This document shows positions 5,184-8,195 of a DNA stretch of 8,195 nucleotides, one piece after another. Below the pieces are notes generated by a model that was not told the origin of the DNA, did no database searches, and saw only the letters and a list, made by a program, of their open reading frames with translations. The number at the start of each line of letters is the position of its first letter. The first letter of the stretch is position 1. Source of the stretch: Thermoanaerobaculia bacterium (GTDB lineage Bacteria; Bacteroidota; Bacteroidia; Chitinophagales; Saprospiraceae); NCBI GenBank assembly GCA_023151335.1, contig JAKLJF010000200.1, forward strand, positions 1 to 8,195, given 5' to 3'. Made by a program: the position numbers and the translations under genes.

Positions 5184-7376
5184 ATGTCGCTCACCCGTTT
5201 CAACGCACTTCAAACCATTGAAAACCGCCTGGAACCGCTACCCGCTGAATTTGGCGAGAGCGCCGCGGAAACCATTGCCTCCTATTTCGGCGAAAATGTT
5301 TTCGGCGACGAGGCTATGAAGAAGTACCTGCCTGAAAATGCCTATCTCAGTGTAAAAGCCGCTATGCAAAGCGGGCAAAAACTCGGCCGGGAAATCGCCG
5401 ACGTGGTCGCTGCCGGCATGAAAGAATGGGCCCAGGACAAAGGCTGCACGCACTTTGCGCACTGGTTCCAGCCGCTTACCGGCAAAACCGCTGAAAAACA
5501 CGACTCCTTTTTTACCATGACGCACGACGGCCGTGTGATCGAGGAATTCGCTGGCGGCGCCCTGGTACAACAGGAACCCGACGGCTCGTCTTTCCCCTCC
5601 GGCGGCATGCGCAGTACCTTTGAAGCCCGCGGTTACACCGTGTGGGATCCGAGCAGTCCGGCTTTTATACTGGAAGTAGGCGACGGCAAAACCCTGTGTA
5701 TCCCGACCATTTTCGTGACCTATGGCGGCGAAGCGCAGGATTTTAAACTGCCGCTGCTCCGTTCGCAATCGTTCCTCGACAAGGCCGCGGTGCCCGTTTG
5801 CCAGCTGTTCGACCCCAACGTGACCAAAGTGACGGCTACGCTGGGCTGGGAACAGGAATATTTCGTCATCGACGATGCCCTGTACAACGCCCGTCCCGAC
5901 CTGGTGATGACGGGCCGTACCTTGCTTGGCCGCCCTGCTACCAAACACCAGCAACTGGAAGACCATTACTTTGGCTCCATACCCGAACGCGTGTACTTCT
6001 TCATGCGCGACCTGGAAACGGAAAGCCACAAACTCGGTATTCCCGTGCGTACCCGCCACAACGAGGTAGCGCCCGCGCAATACGAAGTGGCGCCGGTGTT
6101 TGAAGAGATCAACGTGGCAGTAGACCACAACCAACTGCTCATGGATCTGATGGACCGCGTGGCGCGCCGGCACAAACTGCGCGTGCTGCTCCATGAAAAA
6201 CCCTTTGCCGGCATCAACGGTTCGGGCAAACACAACAACTGGAGCATGGGCGCCAACACCGGCGTCAACCTCCTGTCGCCCGGCGATACACCCAGCCGCA
6301 ACCTGCGTTTCCTGACGTTTTTCGTCAACACCATCATGGCCGTGTATAAATACGCCGACGTGTTGCGCGCCAGCATCGCCCACGCCGGTAACGATCACCG
6401 CCTGGGCGCCAACGAGGCGCCGCCGGCCATCATCTCGGTATTTATCGGCGAAGCAATGAGTAAACTGCTCAACCAGATCGCCAACGGCAAAAAAACCGAC
6501 GATGCCGCCGTCAAACGCGCTATCGACCTGATCGCCAAACTGCCCAACCTTGAGCTGGACAACACCGATCGCAACCGCACTTCGCCCTTTGCCTTCACCG
6601 GTAACAAGTTTGAGATCCGCGCCGTCGGTTCCTCGCAAAACTGCGCCGGCCCGATGACCGTGATGAACACCATGATGGGCCTGCAACTGCTCGAATTCAA
6701 AAACGACGTAGAAAAAGCGATGGCTAAAGGCACAGAGAAGGAAGAAGCCATCCTGATGGTGTTGAAAAACTATATCCGTAAATCAAAACCGATCCTGTTT
6801 GAAGGAAACAACTATTCCGACGAGTGGAAACAGGAAGCAGCCCGCCGTGGTCTGTCGAATCACACCAATACGCCGGAAGCGCTCGACGTGCTTAATACCA
6901 AACTGGCTAAGGATTTCTTCGGCAAATCCGAAGTGCTCAATCAAACGGAACTGGAAGCTTTCCTGACCGTACAACAACACGCCTATTGCACCAAACTGGA
7001 TATCGAGGCCAAAACGCTCGAAGAACTGGTCAATTCCACTGTTATGCCTGCTGTACTGCGCTACCAAACCGAACTGGCCGATAATATCGCCTCCCTGAAA
7101 TCCATTGGGATGGAAGATGCTGCCGGCTACCAGAAAGAAACGCTTCAGCGTATAGTGAAAAACGTTGCAACGGTCAGCGGCAGCCTGAAAAAAATACACC
7201 AGGCGCTGGAAGAAGTACATCATACAGAAGATCTGCGCAGGGAAGCCGACATCCTTTGCAACGTGGTGAAACCCGAAATGGATACCATCCGCACTGCCGT
7301 CGATGACCTCGAAGGTATCGTGGACGACCAGTACTGGCCGCTCGTGAAATACCGCGAATTGTTGTTTGTGCGGTGA
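5184..7376 (+). CDS. glnN: Type III glutamine synthetase
   Basis: It makes glutamine from glutamate, ammonium and ATP in the cytoplasm, the main ammonium-assimilating step in many Bacteroidota. The 730 residues match the length of GSIII enzymes (about 725-730), far longer than GSI. Family marks in order: an N-terminal GSIII-specific region (residues 1 to about 215, with FGENVFGDEAM), GWEQEYF at 221-227 carrying metal-ligand Glu residues, RHNEVAP at 291-297, the GSIII signature NGSGKHNNWS near 345-354, EAPPAII, NRTSPFAFTGNKFE at 464-477, RAVGSS at 479-484, and a long helical C-terminal domain from about 560. The ATG at 5184 gives the expected N-terminus (MSLTRFNAL). A heptamer half-repeat abuts the start and a nonamer array begins 16 bases after the stop. 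A strong terminator lies at 7490. There is no adenylylation enzyme, PII gene or transporter in the window. Regulation may occur in a leader of up to 200 bases. Confidence 0.97.
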   Translation: MSLTRFNALQTIENRLEPLPAEFGESAAETIASYFGENVFGDEAMKKYLPENAYLSVKAAMQSGQKLGREIADVVAAGMKEWAQDKGCTHFAHWFQPLTGKTAEKHDSFFTMTHDGRVIEEFAGGALVQQEPDGSSFPSGGMRSTFEARGYTVWDPSSPAFILEVGDGKTLCIPTIFVTYGGEAQDFKLPLLRSQSFLDKAAVPVCQLFDPNVTKVTATLGWEQEYFVIDDALYNARPDLVMTGRTLLGRPATKHQQLEDHYFGSIPERVYFFMRDLETESHKLGIPVRTRHNEVAPAQYEVAPVFEEINVAVDHNQLLMDLMDRVARRHKLRVLLHEKPFAGINGSGKHNNWSMGANTGVNLLSPGDTPSRNLRFLTFFVNTIMAVYKYADVLRASIAHAGNDHRLGANEAPPAIISVFIGEAMSKLLNQIANGKKTDDAAVKRAIDLIAKLPNLELDNTDRNRTSPFAFTGNKFEIRAVGSSQNCAGPMTVMNTMMGLQLLEFKNDVEKAMAKGTEKEEAILMVLKNYIRKSKPILFEGNNYSDEWKQEAARRGLSNHTNTPEALDVLNTKLAKDFFGKSEVLNQTELEAFLTVQQHAYCTKLDIEAKTLEELVNSTVMPAVLRYQTELADNIASLKSIGMEDAAGYQKETLQRIVKNVATVSGSLKKIHQALEEVHHTEDLRREADILCNVVKPEMDTIRTAVDDLEGIVDDQYWPLVKYRELLFVR

Positions 7377-7392
7377 TGAAGGGGGGGATGAG

Positions 7393-7462
7393 GGTTTAGA
7401 TGGTTTAGAGGGTTTAGAGGGTTTAGAGGGTTTAGATGGTTTAGATGGTTTAGAGGGTTTGG
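7393..7462 (+). repeat. Direct nonamer array GGTTTAGAT/GGTTTAGAG (left arm)
   Basis: Seven perfect-length 9-base units follow one another from 7393 to 7455, each GGTTTAGAT or GGTTTAGAG, with a partial eighth unit GGTTTGG. The array begins 16 bases after the glnN stop codon and lies before the glnN terminator, so it is transcribed in the glnN 3' untranslated region. Being a multiple of three, the unit gives open frames in both directions (EGL/DGL repeats forward, PSK repeats backward); these are artefacts of the repeat. Confidence 0.92.
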
Positions 7463-7489
7463 AAAGGGAGCCCGCAGCCATTCTCTTTA

Positions 7490-7527
7490 ACAGGCAGATG
7501 CCCGGATCGGGCGCCTGCCTGTTTTTT
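7490..7527 (+). terminator. Rho-independent terminator of glnN
   Basis: CAGGCAG (7491-7497) pairs with CTGCCTG (7515-7521), and an inner stem GCCCG (7500-7504) pairs with CGGGC (7508-7512) around a GAT loop. Six T residues follow immediately (7522-7527). The only interruption is a small internal loop (AT opposite GC). It is strong and correctly placed for glnN, 114 bases after the stop. Confidence 0.88.
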
Positions 7528-7636
7528 CATGCGTTATGCCAAATGGATAGTCAATGGCCTGGATGTCAGCCCGTACGACAACCCATTCGTCAGACGAATA
7601 AGACCCGCCCGCCCGCTACCAGCGCAGCCATGTAGT

Positions 7637-7685
7637 TTGGTTGGAGGTGTCATCGCGACGCAGGAGCGATGTCATCTCCAACCAA
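7637..7685. repeat. REP-like 20-bp hairpin
   Basis: Two 20-base arms (7637-7656 and 7666-7685) are inverted repeats around a 9-base loop GACGCAGGA. By eye 18 positions pair normally, one is a G-T wobble (7647/7675) and one is T-T (7650/7672). The arms begin TTGGTTGGAG and end TCATCGC. There is no T-run on either side, so it is not a simple terminator. Size and position, intergenic and beside a terminator, resemble repetitive extragenic palindromes; only a genome search can show whether it recurs. Confidence 0.75.
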
Positions 7686-7732
7686 CCGGCACGCCGAAAG
7701 TCTGTTAAAACATTTCTGCCGCCGCCGGCGTT

Positions 7733-7824
7733 CTCTAAACTATCTAAACCATCTAAACCATCTAAACATCTAAACCCTCATAAACCATCTAAACCCTCAT
7801 AAACCTTCATAAACCATCTAAACT
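7733..7824 (-). repeat. Nonamer array in inverted orientation (right arm)
   Basis: Ten units run from 7733 to 7824: CTCTAAACT, two ATCTAAACC, an 8-base ATCTAAAC, ATCTAAACC, a 10-base CTCATAAACC, ATCTAAACC, CTCATAAACC, TTCATAAACC and ATCTAAACT. Read on the minus strand they are GGTTTAGAT and GGTTTATGAG types, the same family as the array at 7393 but in opposite orientation and more diverged, with 8- and 10-base length variants. The array ends 11 bases before the ATG at 7836 and so occupies the place where that gene's promoter or leader should be. Confidence 0.9.
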
Positions 7825-7835
7825 ATTCCTCGTCC

Positions 7836-8195
7836 ATGAGCATCACCTTCACCGAACAAGACTACCACAATTTTCAGCGCAAAGTGGAGCGCTACCGGGA
7901 AGTATTGGAGAACACCAAAACATACCGGGCAATCTGGCACAAAAACCTGAAAAAAGATATCCTGGAACTACTCCATAAAGCCGCTGTACTGGCCAATCTG
8001 CCCTGTACAATTGAGGAGCGTAGCGACATCCGGAACCTGGAGGCTGTCACCCTGTCCCTGGGGAGCGTAAAAAGCGGCCTGGGTGAACCGGTGGGCGATG
8101 GCCTGCATCGCGACCTGATCAAACAAAACGGCTCGCTGGTGTATCAGCAGTTGTTTAACGGCAAAATCCTCGTCCTGATCAATTATCCCTATATC
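7836..8195 (+). CDS. Unrecognised protein, 3' end cut off by the window edge
   Basis: The frame opens at ATG 7836 and remains open for 120 codons to the last base. I do not recognise the family. The first 55 residues are hydrophilic and probably helical (FQRKVERYREVLEN, then WHKNLKKDILELLHKAAVLANL), followed by PCTIEERSDIRNLEAV, a glycine-containing segment around 76-89 (GSVKSGLGEPVGDG), and a probable strand KILVLINYPY at 110-119. No signal peptide or membrane segment is visible, suggesting a cytoplasmic protein. Base and codon use resemble glnN and murF, with many C/G third positions, which supports real coding over the opposite-strand frame at 7892-8122. The inverted nonamer array ends 11 bases before the start codon and no promoter box is seen. 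No function is proposed. Confidence 0.75.
   Translation, partial: MSITFTEQDYHNFQRKVERYREVLENTKTYRAIWHKNLKKDILELLHKAAVLANLPCTIEERSDIRNLEAVTLSLGSVKSGLGEPVGDGLHRDLIKQNGSLVYQQLFNGKILVLINYPYI

Larger units (their letters stand above)
7377..7835. other. Repeat-filled intergenic region after glnN
   Basis: These 459 bases contain no convincing gene. In order they hold a direct nonamer array (7393-7462), the glnN terminator (7490-7527), a unique stretch (7528-7636) that includes the 15-base odd palindrome ATTCGTC-A-GACGAAT (7585-7599), a 20-bp REP-like hairpin (7637-7685), a short GC-rich spacer (7686-7732), and the nonamer array in opposite orientation (7733-7824). The two arrays can pair, enclosing everything between them. 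No TAnnTTTG box was found upstream of the next gene. Confidence 0.75.

Noticed and set aside
5238..6686. A 482-codon minus-strand frame inside glnN
   Set aside because: It is a shadow frame produced by GC-biased third positions in glnN; its His- and Val-rich translation has no recognisable domain.
6783..7481. Minus-strand frame with PSK tripeptide repeats, and the forward frame with EGL/DGL repeats (7366-7635)
   Set aside because: The repeats are just the 9-base array read in frame, and the remainder is antisense to glnN or crosses its terminator.
7529..7708. A 59-codon forward frame starting MRYAKWIV after the glnN terminator
   Set aside because: It starts next to the terminator T-run, has no promoter, uses codons rare in the neighbours (AGA, ATA, CGA), and its second half runs through the REP-like hairpin. 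A gene remnant cannot be excluded for the first 25 codons.
7393..7824. CRISPR array
   Set aside because: Units are 9 bases with no spacers and the two arrays face each other; CRISPR repeats are longer and separated by unique spacers.

Overview
The window looks like chromosome from a GC-rich member of the Bacteroidota, most likely the Saprospiria/Chitinophagia side of the phylum; the class is an inference. Four things point there: a MurF-alanine racemase fusion gene, a type III glutamine synthetase, start codons without Shine-Dalgarno sequences, and promoter-like boxes matching the Bacteroidota consensus TAnnTTTG (an identical TACCTTTG sits before tsaE and before the tRNA).

Layout. On the minus strand lie tsaE (1082-1507) and, 33 bases downstream of it, ald (alanine dehydrogenase, running off the left edge); they probably form one transcript. 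Diverging from tsaE across only 57 bases is murF-alr (1565-4015). A CAT-anticodon tRNA gene (4135-4208) follows with its own promoter box and terminator, then a small DinB-fold protein (4308-4826), a 357-base AT-rich intergenic region, glnN (5184-7376), a 459-base intergenic region built almost wholly of repeats and hairpins, and the first 120 codons of an unrecognised protein (7836 to the right edge).

Function. Several genes share alanine and ammonium: Ald interconverts L-alanine with pyruvate plus ammonium, the Alr half of the fusion makes D-alanine, the MurF half adds D-Ala-D-Ala to the peptidoglycan precursor, and GlnN assimilates ammonium. TsaE serves the tRNA t6A37 modification. These are ordinary housekeeping genes, and I see no defence, phage or transposase gene.

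The unusual content is the repeats. Three different short-unit families sit at gene boundaries or inside a gene: (i) a heptamer family (GTTTGAA/GTTCGAA), present as a 78-base inverted element lying in frame inside murF and as a half-element directly before glnN; (ii) a heptamer family of AGTTGGC type just after the murF-alr stop; (iii) a nonamer family (GGTTTAGAT/GGTTTAGAG), present as two opposed arrays, one after the glnN stop and one before the next start codon, with the glnN terminator and a 20-bp REP-like hairpin between them. The in-frame murF element is the best candidate for something worth following up.
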